Shown here: in pieces, positions 32,727 to 42,024 of the stretch
Layout of the letters: each line of letters begins with the position of its first letter
How positions within the stretch are numbered: position 1 is the stretch's first letter
Origin: Hyphomonas sp.
Lineage (GTDB): Bacteria; Pseudomonadota; Alphaproteobacteria; Caulobacterales; Hyphomonadaceae
DNA: 64,000 nt
Direction of reading: 5' to 3'
Assembly (NCBI RefSeq): GCF_017792385.1
Contig: NZ_CP051230.1
Location: forward strand, 3,410,001-3,474,000
Notes under the pieces: model-generated
What the model was told of the DNA's origin: nothing
The model's database searches: none
What the model saw: only the letters and a program-made list of their open reading frames with translations
Position numbers and translations under genes: made by a program

Positions 32727-33313
32727 CGCGCCTGAAGCTCGCGATCCTGATTTCCGGCCGGGGCTCGAACATGAAAGCCCTGCTGGAGGCCGCGCGCGAT
32801 CCATCCTTCCCGGCACAACCGGTCCTCGTCCTGTCGAACAGGCCGGACGCCAGGGGTCTCGAAACGGCCGCAGCCGAAGGCATTGCGACCCATGCCATCG
32901 ATCACAAGACGTTCGGCAAGGACCGCGAGGCCTTCGAACGCGCCATGCACGAACAACTCGAAGCCGCCGGCGTCGAAATCATCGCGCTGGCCGGTTTCAT
33001 GCGGGTCCTGACGCCCTGGTTCGTCAACACATGGGAAGGCCGGATGATCAACATCCACCCCTCCCTCCTGCCCAAATACAAGGGCCTCGACACGCACCAG
33101 CGCGCCATTGATGCGGGCGATTCCGAGGCCGGCTGCACGGTCCACTGGGTCAGCCCCGGCGTGGATGATGGCGAAATCATACAGCAAGCCGCCATCCCCA
33201 TACTGCCCGGCGACAGTGCTGACAGCCTCGCCGCCCGCATCCTGCCGGTCGAACACAGGCTGTACCCGGAAGCACTGGCAAAAGCCTGCGAAGCCATCAA
33301 GGCACGTACCTAG
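32723..33313 (+). CDS. purN: Phosphoribosylglycinamide formyltransferase
   Basis: 196 residues from the ATG at 32723. PurN transfers a formyl group from 10-formyl-THF to GAR. The catalytic segment NIHPSLLPKYKGLDTHQRA carries Asn, His and the folate loop, and VDDGEIIQQA holds the Asp. The N-terminal phosphate loop is ISGRGSNMKAL. Translation is probably coupled to purM. Confidence 0.97.
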   Translation: MTRLKLAILISGRGSNMKALLEAARDPSFPAQPVLVLSNRPDARGLETAAAEGIATHAIDHKTFGKDREAFERAMHEQLEAAGVEIIALAGFMRVLTPWFVNTWEGRMINIHPSLLPKYKGLDTHQRAIDAGDSEAGCTVHWVSPGVDDGEIIQQAAIPILPGDSADSLAARILPVEHRLYPEALAKACEAIKART

Positions 33314-33430
33314 CGCCCCCTCCGAGCGCTCCGCGCCCACCTCCCCGCACGCGGGGGAGAAGAAAGACCGGACGCGCCGCATGGATCCTCCCCCGCCTGC
33401 GGGGGAGGTGCCCGAAGGGCGGAGGGGGAA
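33314..33430. repeat. Compound palindromic intergenic repeat
   Basis: Two hairpins, CTCCCCGC-AC-GCGGGGGAG (33341-33359) and CCTCCCCCGC-CT-GCGGGGGAGG (33387-33408), are enclosed by outer arms CCCCCTCCG and CGGAGGGGG. The whole block is an imperfect inverted repeat. It looks like the dispersed GC-rich palindromes found between genes in many alphaproteobacteria. The rest of 33431-33536 shows no gene. Confidence 0.7.
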
Positions 33431-33536
33431 ACATCCTGCCCTATCCCCACACAAAACAGCCCAATCGTCCGCAAACACGCGTCCCAAGCCACCGCCAATC
33501 CGACAGCCCTGCACACGCGGTTACCTTCATACCGCG

Positions 33537-33923
33537 ATGCCATCGGTCTCCCTCTTCCAGCCCCTGCCGGGCCTGCCTTCCCATCTCTGGCTTCTCTGGC
33601 CATTGATCTACTGGCGCATCCGTCGCCTGAAGGCCTGGTTCCAGGAGAATGGCGCCCCCGGCTCGCAAATGCTGTGGGGCGTGACCCGGGATGGCCGGGT
33701 GGTGGTCAATCTGTTGTCGGATGATCTGTCGGGGCACAAGGCGCCGCACTCCGATTTCGGTTTCCAGCCGTCACGCCGCTTCCGCGAAGCAGCTTATGGC
33801 GAGGTGCTAATCCTCACCCCCGATCCGTGTCCCCGGCGCATGCCGGGGCCTCCCGCCGCAAGAGATCCCGGCCTGCGCCGGGTATACGGCAACGCATTTC
33901 TGCTGCCGCTGCCGGAAATCTGA
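33537..33923 (+). CDS. Small protein of unknown function carrying an in-frame palindromic repeat
   Basis: 128 residues from the ATG at 33537. The first part is amphipathic and Trp-rich (SHLWLLWPLIYWRIRRLKAWFQ), followed by WGVTRDGRVVVNLLSDD. From about residue 94 the sequence PDPCPRRMPGPPAARDPGLRR is simply the translation of a palindromic repeat, after which the frame ends in VYGNAFLLPLPEI. The repeat appears to have entered the gene without breaking the frame. No function is recognised. The gene lies alone between repeats, so it could also be decaying. Confidence 0.45.
   Translation: MPSVSLFQPLPGLPSHLWLLWPLIYWRIRRLKAWFQENGAPGSQMLWGVTRDGRVVVNLLSDDLSGHKAPHSDFGFQPSRRFREAAYGEVLILTPDPCPRRMPGPPAARDPGLRRVYGNAFLLPLPEI
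33831..33882. repeat. Palindromic repeat inside a coding region
   Basis: Two hairpins: CCCCGGC-GCAT-GCCGGGG (33831-33848) and CCCGGC-CTGC-GCCGGG (33867-33882). This is a type of repeat common between genes in alphaproteobacteria; here it is translated in frame. Confidence 0.7.
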
Positions 33924-33993
33924 CTCTTCTGGGACAATCAAGGATTTGCCCCCCGGATGCCCCGCAGGTCTCCGGCCGCATGTGCTGAACGCA

Positions 33994-34023
33994 AAAGAAA
34001 AGGCCGCACCTTCCGGCGCGGCC
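33994..34023 (-). terminator. Terminator of ndk
   Basis: GGCCGC (34002-34007) pairs with GCGGCC (34018-34023). On the minus strand the hairpin is followed by TTTTCTTTT, a typical intrinsic terminator just beyond ndk. Confidence 0.8.
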
Positions 34024-34055
34024 CTTCAAAATCTCACCTGCCCGAAGGCGATGCC

Positions 34056-34478
34056 TTAGCCGGCGATGTCGGCCTCGGAAAAGAATTGCGCGATTTCGAT
34101 CGCAGCGTTCTCTTCGGAGTCCGAGCCGTGGACGGAGTTTTCACCGATGGATTTGGCGTAGAGCTTGCGGATCGTGCCGTCAGCCGCTTCGGCCGGGTTC
34201 GTGGCGCCCATCACTTCGCGGTATTTCGCAACGGCGTTCTCGCCTTCCAGGACCTGAACGACCACCGGGCCGGAGGTCATGAACTCGACCAGTTCGCCAT
34301 AGAAGGGGCGCTCGGCATGCACCGCATAGAAACGCTTGGCCTGGTCTTCGGTCATCTGGATACGGCGCTGGCCGATGATGCGCAGGCCGGCCTGCTCGAT
34401 CACGGCATTGACGGCGCCGGTCAGATTACGCTCGGTCGCGTCCGGCTTGATGATGGAAAAAGTACGCTGAACAGCCAT
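34056..34478 (-). CDS. ndk: Nucleoside diphosphate kinase
   Basis: 140 residues. Ndk balances NTP pools by phosphate transfer through a histidine intermediate: His117 in ENSVHGSDS. Other conserved parts are QRTFSIIKPDATERN near the start and NPAEAADGTIRKLYA. It stands alone with its own terminator. Confidence 0.98.
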   Translation of the reverse strand: MAVQRTFSIIKPDATERNLTGAVNAVIEQAGLRIIGQRRIQMTEDQAKRFYAVHAERPFYGELVEFMTSGPVVVQVLEGENAVAKYREVMGATNPAEAADGTIRKLYAKSIGENSVHGSDSEENAAIEIAQFFSEADIAG

Positions 34479-34623
34479 GATGAGGTCCTGTTTTAAAGGG
34501 AAATTGGGGTCACGCGCGGCCTATAGCGGCGCTGGCGCAGCGGGGCAAGCGTCGAAGGCCGCTCTTGCGCAGGCGCTGAGACGGGCCTACCAGCCCGGCC
34601 TGTAAAGATTCGAGGACCCGCCC

Positions 34624-34959
34624 ATGAGCGCGCTGCCGCCCTGCCCCAAATGCAACTCGCCCTATACCTATGAAGACGGCGCGTTGCTGATCTGTCCGGA
34701 ATGCGCCCATGAATGGAGCGCGGACGCGGCAGGCGAAGCCGATGCGACCATCATCCGGGATTCGAACGGCAACCCGCTCGCCGACGGCGACACGGTCGTC
34801 GTGATCAAGGATCTGAAGATCAAGGGATCCTCCTCGGTCGTCAAACGCGGCACCAAGGTGAAGAATATCCGCCTCGTTGATGGCGATCACGATATCGACT
34901 GCAGGATCGACGGCATCGGCCAGATGGGCTTGAAGTCCGAGTTCGTGAAGAAGGCGTGA
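34624..34959 (+). CDS. PhnA/YjdM-type zinc ribbon protein
   Basis: 111 residues. An N-terminal zinc ribbon (Cys7, Cys10 in CPKC; Cys24, Cys27 in CPEC) is followed by the PhnA domain (GNPLADGDTVVVIKDLKIKGSSSVVKRGTKVKNIRL). Despite the old name, the link to alkylphosphonate use is weak and the role of YjdM is unknown. It stands alone between ndk and the convergent holC. Confidence 0.93.
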   Translation: MSALPPCPKCNSPYTYEDGALLICPECAHEWSADAAGEADATIIRDSNGNPLADGDTVVVIKDLKIKGSSSVVKRGTKVKNIRLVDGDHDIDCRIDGIGQMGLKSEFVKKA

Positions 34960-34963
34960 GCCC

Positions 34964-35437
34964 CTACTTCCCCGCCTCCTTCCAGCCACCACTCGGCGTC
35001 TGCTGGAAATAGCGCGTCACCAGCCCGGCATCCTTTGCAGCCTTGAATTGCTGGCGCGCGAGCGATCTCGTGTCGGTGTCACCATCATCGAACATGACCA
35101 TGCAGCGCGTGAACGGCGCGTCGACCGGCGCCTTGGTCCCGTCCATCAGGACCAGCGCCTCGGCTCGGTTCTGATTGTCCAGCTTGCCGGTCAGCAGGAT
35201 CGGCTGGCGCGCCGGATCCAGTCCCGGCGCCTCGGCCTGGCCATGCGGCAGGAAGGTTTTCTCGTCAAACGTCCAGAGGCTGGAATCAAGCGCCGCCAGC
35301 CGGTCGGGACTGGGGCTGACGGCCAGAACCCGCCAGCCCGCATCCAGACATTTCTGCATCAGGGGCGCCGCCGCCTGCTCCAGCGTGGTGCGGGAGAGAT
35401 GGTAAAACCACCATTCCGGCTTCGGCGCCTCTGACAT
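34964..35437 (-). CDS. holC: DNA polymerase III chi subunit
   Basis: 157 residues. WFYHLSRTTLEQAAAPLMQKCLDAGWRVLA, LWTFDEKTFLPHG and NQNRAEALVLMDG are the chi pattern. HolC joins the clamp loader to SSB. It lies three bases after pepA on the same strand, a common pairing in proteobacteria. Confidence 0.93.
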   Translation of the reverse strand: MSEAPKPEWWFYHLSRTTLEQAAAPLMQKCLDAGWRVLAVSPSPDRLAALDSSLWTFDEKTFLPHGQAEAPGLDPARQPILLTGKLDNQNRAEALVLMDGTKAPVDAPFTRCMVMFDDGDTDTRSLARQQFKAAKDAGLVTRYFQQTPSGGWKEAGK

Positions 35438-35440
35438 GGA

Positions 35441-36907
35441 TCAATTCTCGTAATTGTCGGCAATCCAACGATCCAGAAGGCGCGGCCCGAAACCGGACGC
35501 CCAGCTGACATCATGGGCGGCCTTTTCACCCTCGACCCAGGCCACACCGGCAATATCGAGGTGCGCCCATTTCACGCCCTCCTTCACGAAGCGCTTCAGG
35601 AATTGCGCGGCCGTGATGGAGCCGGCGGCCCGGCCGCCAATGTTCCGCATGTCCGCGAATTTCGACTTCAGCAGCGAGTCGTATTCCGGCCCCAGCGGCA
35701 GGCGCCAGACGCGCTCGCCCTCGGTCAGGCCGGCCTTTGTGAGTTCGCTGGCAATATCATCGCTCTCGGTGAACAGGCCAGCATGGTGATGGCCGAGCGA
35801 GATGACAATCGCGCCGGTCAGCGTGGCGAGGTCGACCATCGCCTTCGGCTTGAAATGCTCCTGCGCATACCAGAGCACATCACACAGGACGAGCCGGCCT
35901 TCGGCATCTGTGTTCTGCACTTCAATGGTCTGGCCGGACGCCGATTTCAGAATGTCGCCGGGGCGGATCGCATTGCCGTCCGGCATGTTCTCGACCAGGC
36001 CGACCAGACCGATCACATTGACCTTGGCCTTGCGCTCGGCCAGCGCGCGGATCGTTCCGGTCACCGCCGCTGCGCCGCCCATATCCCCGCGCATGTCTTC
36101 CATGCCCGGTCCCGGCTTCAGAGAGATGCCGCCCGTATCGAAACAGACGCCCTTGCCGATCAGGATCACCGGGTCGTCGCCTTCCGCGCCGCCCATCCAT
36201 TTCATAATGCCCAGCTGGCTTTCCTTCACGCTGCCCTGACCGACGCCGAGCATGGAATTCATGCCCAGCTTGGCGAGTTGATCCTCGCCCAACACTTCGA
36301 CCTGCACGCCATACTGGCCGAGTTCGCGGCATTTCTCGGCAAAGCTGGCGGGATAGAGATCGTTCGGCGGCATGTTGACCAGGTCCCGCGCGAGGAAAGT
36401 GCCGTCGGCGCCGGCAGAGAGCGGAGCAAACGCCGCCTCGGCAGCTGGCACATCCTCGACGACCAGCGTCAGCGTTTCGAGGCTCGGCTTCTGGTCATCT
36501 TCCTTCTTGGTGAAATAGGTGTCGAACCGGTAGGACGCGAGCTTGGCGCCCAACGCAATGCGTGCGGCATCTTCTGCCGACCCGGCATGGATGGCGAGCG
36601 ATGCGAACCCGCTATTGGCGTGGGATTTGTAGAGGTTCGCGCCCAGTCCCTCCAGGACCCTGGCATCTCGCTTGTCAGCCTTGCCGGTCCCGATCAGGAC
36701 AACCCGGCGGGCATCGCTGCCCTTCGGCAGGACGATGAAGGCCTGCTGGTCCTTCTTGCCCTTGAAGCGGGCCCCTTCCAGAGCTTCGGCCAGCAAGCCG
36801 CCAACCGCCTTGTCCAGTTCGACAGCGGCCTCCGGAAGCGCGCCGCCTTCATCGATCAGGAATGCGATAATGTCGGTCTTGGCACTGTCAGCAAATGTGA
36901 TGTTCAT
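35441..36907 (-). CDS. pepA: Leucyl aminopeptidase (M17)
   Basis: 488 residues from MNITFADSA. The M17 signature NTDAEGRLVL is present; the metal site also uses GKGVCFDTGGISLKPGPGMEDM. This cytosolic enzyme removes N-terminal residues and in some bacteria also binds DNA (cer/xer, carAB). It runs into holC. It is divergent from lptF, with 116 bases between the starts. Confidence 0.96.
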   Translation of the reverse strand: MNITFADSAKTDIIAFLIDEGGALPEAAVELDKAVGGLLAEALEGARFKGKKDQQAFIVLPKGSDARRVVLIGTGKADKRDARVLEGLGANLYKSHANSGFASLAIHAGSAEDAARIALGAKLASYRFDTYFTKKEDDQKPSLETLTLVVEDVPAAEAAFAPLSAGADGTFLARDLVNMPPNDLYPASFAEKCRELGQYGVQVEVLGEDQLAKLGMNSMLGVGQGSVKESQLGIMKWMGGAEGDDPVILIGKGVCFDTGGISLKPGPGMEDMRGDMGGAAAVTGTIRALAERKAKVNVIGLVGLVENMPDGNAIRPGDILKSASGQTIEVQNTDAEGRLVLCDVLWYAQEHFKPKAMVDLATLTGAIVISLGHHHAGLFTESDDIASELTKAGLTEGERVWRLPLGPEYDSLLKSKFADMRNIGGRAAGSITAAQFLKRFVKEGVKWAHLDIAGVAWVEGEKAAHDVSWASGFGPRLLDRWIADNYEN

Positions 36908-37023
36908 GTGTGGATTCTCCATTTGGAGCGGAAACTAAACGTCGACGCGCGTTGCGCAACTCGTTAGCTAGGGAAATATCACCCCTTTCTGAAGGATTCT
37001 GCGGAAAGCCTGCCGTTCACCCT

Positions 37024-38166
37024 ATGACCAAAATCCAGACATATCTGTTCTTTGAGGTCCTGCGGGCGGTGGTCATCATTGTCGGCGGTCTGGTCATGCT
37101 GGCTCTGCTGGCCCAGGGCCTGTCCAGGACCGACGTCATTCTCGAGAACCGCCAGTCCGCCGCGACCTATTTCTACATCGTCATGCTCGGCGCGCCGCAG
37201 ATCATCGCCTTGCTGACCCCGCTGGCCCTGTTCGTGGCAGGCGTGTGGTCCTTGAACCGCATCCACAAGGACAGCGAGATCGTCGTCGCCCAGGCCGCCG
37301 GCATGACACGCTGGCAGGTCGCCTCTCCAATCCTGCGGCTGGCCGTGTTCTGCATGATTGCGCATCTGGCCGTGAATCTCTGGGTCCAGCCGACTGCCCA
37401 GCGGGCGATGCGCGAGACCGTTGCCTCCGCCCGGGCAGATCTGGCGGCCGCGCTCATCCGGCCGGGCCAGTTCACCTCGAATGGCGACCGGCTTACCTTC
37501 TACGCCCGGGAGCAGGTCGGCGGGGAGCTGCGCGGCGTGCTGATCTCCGACATGACCGATCCGGAAAACCCCACCGACATTCTGGCTCGCAGCGCCGCCC
37601 TGATCGAATATGAAGGTCACCCCACCTTGCTGCTGCGGGACGCGACAAGCCAGCAGCTCGATTCCAACAGCCAGTTGTCGATCCTCGAATTCGACCAGTA
37701 CCTGTTCGATCTGACAGACTTCATGAAGGAAGATTCCGATCTCGTCCTGAAGGCGTCCGACAAATATCTCCACGAGCTATTTTTCGTGGACCGGACAAAC
37801 TATTTCGAACTGAAGGAAGCCGACGCCCTGTTGGCCGAAGCGCACAGCCGGCTTACCACGCCGCTCCTGAACATCGTCATGACCCTGTTGGCCATTGTCG
37901 CCGTTCTGGGCGGGGATTTCAGCCGAAAGGGCTACAGCAAGCGGATCGCCTGGGCGACAGGCGGCGCCATCGGGGTCCTGATCGTGCAACTCGTCCTGCA
38001 ATCGGCATCTGCCAATGATCCGGCCCTGAACATCCTGCAATGGCTCGCACCGCTGAGCGTAGCCGGCACACTCAGCTACATCTATTTCGGTCGCGGGCGC
38101 CATCTCGGGAAGATCGAACGGCCGCAATTCGACATGTTCCGGCCAAATGGAGGCGCGGTCAGCTGA
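37024..38166 (+). CDS. lptF: LPS export permease LptF
   Basis: 380 residues from the ATG at 37024, with three membrane helices at each end and a periplasmic beta-jellyroll domain between (about residues 120-270). The YjgP/YjgQ pattern is clear (MTKIQTYLFFEVLRAV, IHKDSEIVVAQAAGMTRWQV). LptF and LptG with LptB extract LPS from the inner membrane. The stop overlaps lptG (TGATG). Confidence 0.95.
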   Translation: MTKIQTYLFFEVLRAVVIIVGGLVMLALLAQGLSRTDVILENRQSAATYFYIVMLGAPQIIALLTPLALFVAGVWSLNRIHKDSEIVVAQAAGMTRWQVASPILRLAVFCMIAHLAVNLWVQPTAQRAMRETVASARADLAAALIRPGQFTSNGDRLTFYAREQVGGELRGVLISDMTDPENPTDILARSAALIEYEGHPTLLLRDATSQQLDSNSQLSILEFDQYLFDLTDFMKEDSDLVLKASDKYLHELFFVDRTNYFELKEADALLAEAHSRLTTPLLNIVMTLLAIVAVLGGDFSRKGYSKRIAWATGGAIGVLIVQLVLQSASANDPALNILQWLAPLSVAGTLSYIYFGRGRHLGKIERPQFDMFRPNGGAVS

Positions 38167-39287
38167 TGCCCCTGTTCTCGCGCATCCAGAGATACATCCT
38201 CCGCGAATGCCTGCAGGGGCTCGCGCTGGTGCTCGGCATCCTGTTGCTGGCCATCCTGATGATCGACGTGGTGGAACAGCTGCGCACCGTGGGCGGCGAT
38301 GTCCGGCTCAGCATTTTCGGCGCGCTGAACCTGTCGCTGATGAAACTGCCCCAGATCGTGGAGCAGACCCTGCCCTTCGCCCTGCTGATCGCCTCGATGA
38401 TGGCGTTTACGCGGCTGAACCGCAGATCCGAACTCTCCATCATCCGCGCCAGCGGGATTTCCGCCTGGCGCTTTCTGACCCCCGTCATGGTGCTTGGCGT
38501 GGCGCTGGGCCTGTTCACCATGATGGTGCTGAACCCCTTTGCAGCGCGGCTTTCGGAATCTTTCGAGCAGACCCGCGACCGACTGCTGAATGAAGGGCGG
38601 CCCACGCTGGCGGTCTCCGATACGGGCATCTGGCTGCGCCAGGGCGACGAAACCAATCAGATCGTCATTCATGCCGAACGCGTTGCCGAGGGCGGGGTGA
38701 ACCTTCAGGACGTGAAGATGATCCAGGAAGAGCGCCTCTATGCAGACGGCCGCCCGACCAGTGACTATGCGTTCGCCCGCCGGATCGATGCAGAGCGTGC
38801 AGTGCTGCGCGACGGCTTCTGGCAGCTTGAAGGCGTGATCGAGAACACGCCCAACCAGCCGCCCGAATTCAAGGACAATCTCGCCATTCCCACCACGCTG
38901 GACGCATCGACCCTGCTCGACAAGTTCGCTTCGCCGAACACGATCGGCTTCTGGCAATTGCCGCACTTCGTCCGCCAGACCCAGGATGCCGGCCTCGACG
39001 CATCGCGCTACCGGATGCGGCTCAATTCGCTGATGGCCCTACCGGCGCTGTTCGTGGCCATGGCGCTGATCGGCGCGGTTGTCTGCCTGCGACTCCAGCG
39101 CATGGGCGGCAATTCGCAGCTGCTCGCCATAGGGTCGCTGGCAGCTGTCGGGCTGTATTTCTTCACCCAGTTCTCCTCCAGCCTCGGCGCAACCGGCGCC
39201 GCGCCGCCTGTAGTCGCCGCATGGAGCCCGCCCCTTTTCGTGCTGTTCTGCACGCTTACCTTCATCGCCTACAGGGAAGACGGCTAA
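38166..39287 (+). CDS. lptG: LPS export permease LptG
   Basis: 373 residues from the ATG at 38166 (MPLFSRIQRYILREC). Same topology as LptF: helices at both ends and a periplasmic domain. Conserved parts include FALLIASMMAFTRLNRRSELSIIRASGISAWRF. It partners with LptF in the LptB2FG exporter. Which of the pair is F and which G is assigned by gene order, as is customary. Confidence 0.95.
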   Translation: MPLFSRIQRYILRECLQGLALVLGILLLAILMIDVVEQLRTVGGDVRLSIFGALNLSLMKLPQIVEQTLPFALLIASMMAFTRLNRRSELSIIRASGISAWRFLTPVMVLGVALGLFTMMVLNPFAARLSESFEQTRDRLLNEGRPTLAVSDTGIWLRQGDETNQIVIHAERVAEGGVNLQDVKMIQEERLYADGRPTSDYAFARRIDAERAVLRDGFWQLEGVIENTPNQPPEFKDNLAIPTTLDASTLLDKFASPNTIGFWQLPHFVRQTQDAGLDASRYRMRLNSLMALPALFVAMALIGAVVCLRLQRMGGNSQLLAIGSLAAVGLYFFTQFSSSLGATGAAPPVVAAWSPPLFVLFCTLTFIAYREDG

Positions 39288-39354
39288 TCACCACACGGCC
39301 TTGACAGGGCCTGTCTCCCGAGCCCATCTCTCGCCGCCTTAAAGAGGTAAGCGC

Positions 39355-41907
39355 ATGAAACTTGTCGTCGTCGAGTCGCCCGCCAAGGCAAAAACCATCA
39401 ACAAGTATCTGGGCAAGGACTACAAGGTCCTGGCCTCGTACGGGCACATTCGCGACCTGCCTTCCAAGAACGGATCGGTCGATCCCGACAATGATTTCGA
39501 CATGGTCTGGGAAGCCGATTCCAAATCATCCAAGCGCATTTCCGAAATCGCTTCGGCGCTCAAGGAAGCCGACAAGCTCATTCTCGCAACCGACCCCGAC
39601 CGCGAAGGGGAAGCCATCAGCTGGCACCTGGTCGAAGCCCTGCGCAAGCGCCGTGCCCTCAAGAAGGACACTCCGGTTGAGCGCGTCGTCTTCAATGCCA
39701 TCACCAAGTCGGCGGTTTCTTCAGCGATGGAGCAGCCGCGCCAGATCGATGGCGAACTGGTGGACGCCTATCTCGCCCGCCGCGCACTGGATTATCTGGT
39801 CGGCTTCAACCTGTCGCCGGTCCTCTGGCGCAAGCTGCCCGGCAGCCGCTCTGCGGGCCGGGTCCAGTCCGTGGCCCTGCGAATCGTCTGCGACCGCGAG
39901 AACGAGATCGAGCTGTTCAAGCCGCAGGAATACTGGACCATCACCGCCAACATGCGGGCCCCGGACGGCACCGATTTTGAAGCCCGTCTCTACAGTCTCG
40001 ATGGCGACACGCTTAAGAAATTCACGCTGGGCAATCAGGGGGATGCCGATACGGCTCTGGAAGTCGTGCGTGGCGGTGGCTATTCCGTCTCCTCGGTCGA
40101 GGCCAAGCCGGTCAAGCGCAACCCGCCTCCGCCCTTCATCACCTCAACCCTCCAACAGGAAGCCTCCCGCAAGCTGGGCTTTACCGCGAAGCGCACCATG
40201 CAGGCCGCCCAGAAACTGTATGAGGAAGGACGCATCACCTATATGCGGACCGACGGCGTGAACATGGCGGAAGAGGCCTATGCCGCCGCCCGCTCGATGA
40301 TCCAGTCCAATTATGGTGCCCAGTACCTGCCGGAGAAGACCCGGCGCTATTCCTCCAAGGCGAAGAACGCCCAGGAAGCGCACGAAGCCATCCGCCCGAC
40401 CAATTTCGATCTCCGTCCGGAAGACTATCATGGCGATGGAGACCTGAAGAAGCTGTACACGCTGGTCTGGCGGCGTGCGGTCGCTTCGCAGATGGAAACG
40501 GCGCGGTTCGAGCGTACCACAATCGACATGACCTCCAAGGACAAGCGGGCGGTCCTGCGTGCGACCGGCCAGGTCCTGGTGTTTGACGGCTATATCAAGC
40601 TGTACCTCGAGGGCCGCGACGAGGGCGATGACGGGGATGACGACGAGAACCGCCTGCCCAAGATGCAGGAAGGCCAGCATGCCGACCTGCTCAAGGCCGA
40701 TGCCGCACAGCATTTCACCAGCCCGCCCCCGCGCTACACCGAAGCCTCGCTGGTCAAGAAGCTGGAAGAACTCGGCATCGGGCGCCCATCCACCTATGCG
40801 TCCACGCTCTCCACACTCGAGGACCGTGGCTATGTCCGGCTCGAGAAGAAGCAACTGATCCCGGAAGACAAGGGCCGCCTGGTGACGGCTTTTCTCGAAA
40901 ACTTCTTCCAGCGCTATGTGGAATACGATTTCACGGCCAGTCTCGAGGAAAAGCTCGACATCATTTCCGATGGGAAGCTCGACTGGAAAGTCTTCTTGCG
41001 CGAATTCTGGAACCAGTTCGTTGCCGACATCGGTGAGACCAAGGATCTCCGCGTCTCCGAAGTGCTCGACGTGCTGAACGAGGAACTTGGCGCCTATGTC
41101 TTCCCGCGCCAGGATTCAGACGGGAACCCGGTTGAGAATCCGCGGCTGTGTCCGCTCTGCAAGGAAGGTGAACTGTCGATCAAGCTCGGCCGCTACGGCG
41201 CCTTTGTCGGATGCTCGCGCCACCCGGAATGCAAGTTCACACGTCAGTTCAGCGCCGATGGAGAGGCGGCGGCGGCCATCGATCCAGACGGCAATGAACT
41301 CGGCCTGCACCCGGAAACCGGTCAGATGATCTATCTCAAGACCGGCCGTTTTGGCCCCTATGTCGAGATGGCGACAGACGACAAGCCGAAGCGTGCGTCC
41401 CTGACCAAGGCCGAGAAGGAAAACCCGCAAGACATCACGCTGGACCGCGCCGTCGAATTGCTGCTTCTGCCGCGCGAAGTCGGCAAGCACCCGGAAGACG
41501 GCGAACCGATCCTGGCGAATTTCGGCCGGTTCGGTCCCTATGTTCAGCATGGCAAGACCTATGCGAACCTGAAGGATCCAGGTGACGTCTTCACCATTGG
41601 CCTCAACCATGCGGTCACCCTGATTGCCGACAAACGGGCCAAACAGACCGCCCGCAGCACGGTTCTCAAATCACTTGGCGACCATCCGGATGGCGGCGCG
41701 ATCGAAATTTTCGAAGGCCGCTACGGCCCCTATGCGAAGCATGGCAAGACGAACGCAACGCTGCCCAAGGATGTGACGCCGGAGACCGTGACGCTGGAAC
41801 AGGCGATTGAACTGATCAACGCCAAGGCGGCAAAAGGCGGCAAGAAGAAAGCCCCTGCCAAGAAGAAGGCGCCCGCCAGGAAAAAGGCCGCTGCCAAAAA
41901 GGACTAG
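39355..41907 (+). CDS. topA: DNA topoisomerase I
   Basis: 850 residues. A Toprim domain (LVVVESPAKAKTI, LATDPDREGEAISWHL) is followed by the type IA core with catalytic Tyr296 in RITYMRTDG, zinc ribbon segments (CPLCKEGELSIKLGRYGAFVGC), further C-terminal repeats (FGRFGPYVQHGKTYANL, GRYGPYAKHGKTNATL) and a Lys/Ala-rich tail. It relaxes negative supercoils. A TTGACA lies about 50 bases upstream of the start, but no convincing -10 was found. Confidence 0.97.
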   Translation: MKLVVVESPAKAKTINKYLGKDYKVLASYGHIRDLPSKNGSVDPDNDFDMVWEADSKSSKRISEIASALKEADKLILATDPDREGEAISWHLVEALRKRRALKKDTPVERVVFNAITKSAVSSAMEQPRQIDGELVDAYLARRALDYLVGFNLSPVLWRKLPGSRSAGRVQSVALRIVCDRENEIELFKPQEYWTITANMRAPDGTDFEARLYSLDGDTLKKFTLGNQGDADTALEVVRGGGYSVSSVEAKPVKRNPPPPFITSTLQQEASRKLGFTAKRTMQAAQKLYEEGRITYMRTDGVNMAEEAYAAARSMIQSNYGAQYLPEKTRRYSSKAKNAQEAHEAIRPTNFDLRPEDYHGDGDLKKLYTLVWRRAVASQMETARFERTTIDMTSKDKRAVLRATGQVLVFDGYIKLYLEGRDEGDDGDDDENRLPKMQEGQHADLLKADAAQHFTSPPPRYTEASLVKKLEELGIGRPSTYASTLSTLEDRGYVRLEKKQLIPEDKGRLVTAFLENFFQRYVEYDFTASLEEKLDIISDGKLDWKVFLREFWNQFVADIGETKDLRVSEVLDVLNEELGAYVFPRQDSDGNPVENPRLCPLCKEGELSIKLGRYGAFVGCSRHPECKFTRQFSADGEAAAAIDPDGNELGLHPETGQMIYLKTGRFGPYVEMATDDKPKRASLTKAEKENPQDITLDRAVELLLLPREVGKHPEDGEPILANFGRFGPYVQHGKTYANLKDPGDVFTIGLNHAVTLIADKRAKQTARSTVLKSLGDHPDGGAIEIFEGRYGPYAKHGKTNATLPKDVTPETVTLEQAIELINAKAAKGGKKKAPAKKKAPARKKAAAKKD

Positions 41908-42024
41908 TCAGCAGCACCCGGGACGGGTGAGACACCGCTGCACCAGACAAGGCCCCTGCCTCGCTTGAGCAGCTGCCTGCAAGCTGGATAATCTGAGTAT
42001 GGTTGTTTGGTTTTGGAACAGGCG

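Noticed and set aside
31596..32816. Longer N-terminus for the DUF2066 protein
   Set aside because: It runs antisense through purM; the signal peptide and GGAGG fix the start at 31595.
39301..39329. TTGACA promoter of topA
   Set aside because: No acceptable -10 at 16-18 bases; left unlisted as a feature.
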